A stretch of 5,211 nucleotides of DNA from NCBI GenBank assembly GCA_021796315.1, contig JAJYOH010000452.1, forward strand, positions 1 to 5,211, read 5' to 3'. Position numbers and translations under genes: made by a program. Below the pieces are notes generated by a model that ran no database searches, was not told where the DNA came from, and saw nothing but the letters and a program-made list of their open reading frames with translations. Of this stretch, positions 4,597-5,211 are shown one piece after another. Source of the stretch: Chloroflexota bacterium (lineage in GTDB: Bacteria > Chloroflexota > Anaerolineae > Anaerolineales > Villigracilaceae). Each line of letters begins with the position of its first letter. Position 1 is the stretch's first letter.

Positions 4597-5211
4597 ATGC
4601 GACATTTTGTAATTGTCGGCGTGCTGGTCATTCTTGTGGCCGCCCTGACCAACGTTGGGCTGAACTACATTCATCTGATGCCGGTTGAGGCCAGCGCCCA
4701 ATCCATTCCCGTGGATTGGCTATGGAACCTTGATATTAATGTGATATCGTTTTTGTTGGCGCTTATCATCGTTCCGATAGCGTATAGCCTCATCGTCTTC
4801 CGCCGTAAGAAAGGGGATACTACGGACGCGGAACATATTGAAGGCAATACCCCTCTTGAGATCACCTGGACGATCATCCCGCTTTTTGTGGTGCTGATCT
4901 TTGCCTATCTCGGCGCTTATACTTTGGGAGAAATCAATGTTGTAGATCCCAGCGCAAACGAGATTCAGGTCAACGCCATCCAATGGGCATGGTCATTTAC
5001 TTACCCTGATGGATTTACTTCCAAAGAACTTCATTTGCCGGTCAACAAGCAGGTCGTTTTGAAAATGACATCGGGCGATGTAATTCACTCATTTTGGGTC
5101 CCCGAATTTCGCATCAAACAGGATGTATTGCCGGGCCGCGTGACAGATTATCGCATCACTCCAATTCTTATTGGTAATTATATGGTTCGTTGTGCGGAAT
5201 TATGCGGCACG
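4597..5211 (+). CDS. coxB: Cytochrome c oxidase subunit II (N-terminal 205 residues, cut by window edge)
   Basis: Subunit II of a haem-copper oxidase, which accepts electrons from cytochrome c through a CuA centre on the outer face of the membrane and passes them to subunit I. Three hydrophobic stretches are visible: 5-28 (signal or anchor segment), about 48-68, followed by positive R69-R70-K71-K72, and about 89-110. E88 and W91 in PLEITWTIIP match the subunit II second transmembrane helix. The cupredoxin domain follows, with the aromatic QWAWSFTYP (129-137) used in electron entry, first CuA ligand H164 in DVIHSFWVPEF, and C199-A-E201-L-C203-G. The last His and Met ligands lie past the right edge. 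The ATG at 4597 has Shine-Dalgarno AGGAG at 4583-4587, 9 nt upstream. A bo3-type quinol oxidase subunit would lack these CuA ligands. Other cox genes probably follow outside the window. Confidence 0.95.
   Translation, partial: MRHFVIVGVLVILVAALTNVGLNYIHLMPVEASAQSIPVDWLWNLDINVISFLLALIIVPIAYSLIVFRRKKGDTTDAEHIEGNTPLEITWTIIPLFVVLIFAYLGAYTLGEINVVDPSANEIQVNAIQWAWSFTYPDGFTSKELHLPVNKQVVLKMTSGDVIHSFWVPEFRIKQDVLPGRVTDYRITPILIGNYMVRCAELCGT

Noticed and set aside
4671..4983. Minus-strand open frames across coxB
   Set aside because: They are antisense to clear subunit II coding sequence with CuA ligands and show no recognisable domain or ribosome-binding site.
1..5211. CRISPR arrays, tRNA or rRNA genes, insertion sequences
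   Set aside because: I saw no spaced direct repeats, cloverleaf arms, ribosomal segments or transposase motifs; the only repeat array is the heptamer run in moeA.

Overview
The window carries seven protein genes: five complete and two cut by the window edges. It reads as bacterial chromosome of moderate GC content. Lipoprotein signal peptides (modA and the cytochrome c), a MoeA fused to a periplasmic-binding-protein-like domain, apparently leaderless starts beside Shine-Dalgarno starts, and an aerobic oxidase gene together suggest a Chloroflexota (Anaerolineae-like) organism. That assignment rests on recognising gene types and style, not on a marker gene, and is tentative.

Left part (1-891): a minus-strand operon reads a PadR-family regulator and then modA, the molybdate-binding lipoprotein of a molybdate ABC importer, which runs off the left edge. 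The two genes are joined by a TAATG stop/start overlap. The 58-bp gap between padR and the divergent moeA gene (834-891) holds two back-to-back promoters. Both have near-consensus -10 boxes 6-7 nt from the start codons, so both mRNAs are predicted to be leaderless. Dyad symmetries covering these -10 boxes are candidate operators.

Middle (892-3320): a 668-residue MoeA-PBP fusion for molybdenum insertion into molybdopterin is translationally coupled (ATGA) to a single-domain response regulator, and a strong intrinsic terminator follows. An in-phase run of ten heptanucleotide units (1782-1851) lies inside the moeA coding sequence and adds about 23 residues to a surface loop.

Right part (3321-5211): three separate plus-strand units follow. 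They are a small monohaem cytochrome c lipoprotein, a BCP/PrxQ-type peroxiredoxin ending in an intrinsic terminator, and the first 205 codons of coxB (cytochrome c oxidase subunit II with the CuA site). The 282-bp gap before coxB holds the terminator, a candidate promoter and a long stem-loop with a competing alternative pairing.

Functionally, the left half is a molybdenum uptake and cofactor locus with its own regulator. The right half is aerobic electron transport and peroxide defence. The most interesting items are the compact divergent leaderless promoter with its dyads, the heptamer array inside moeA, and the structured coxB leader.
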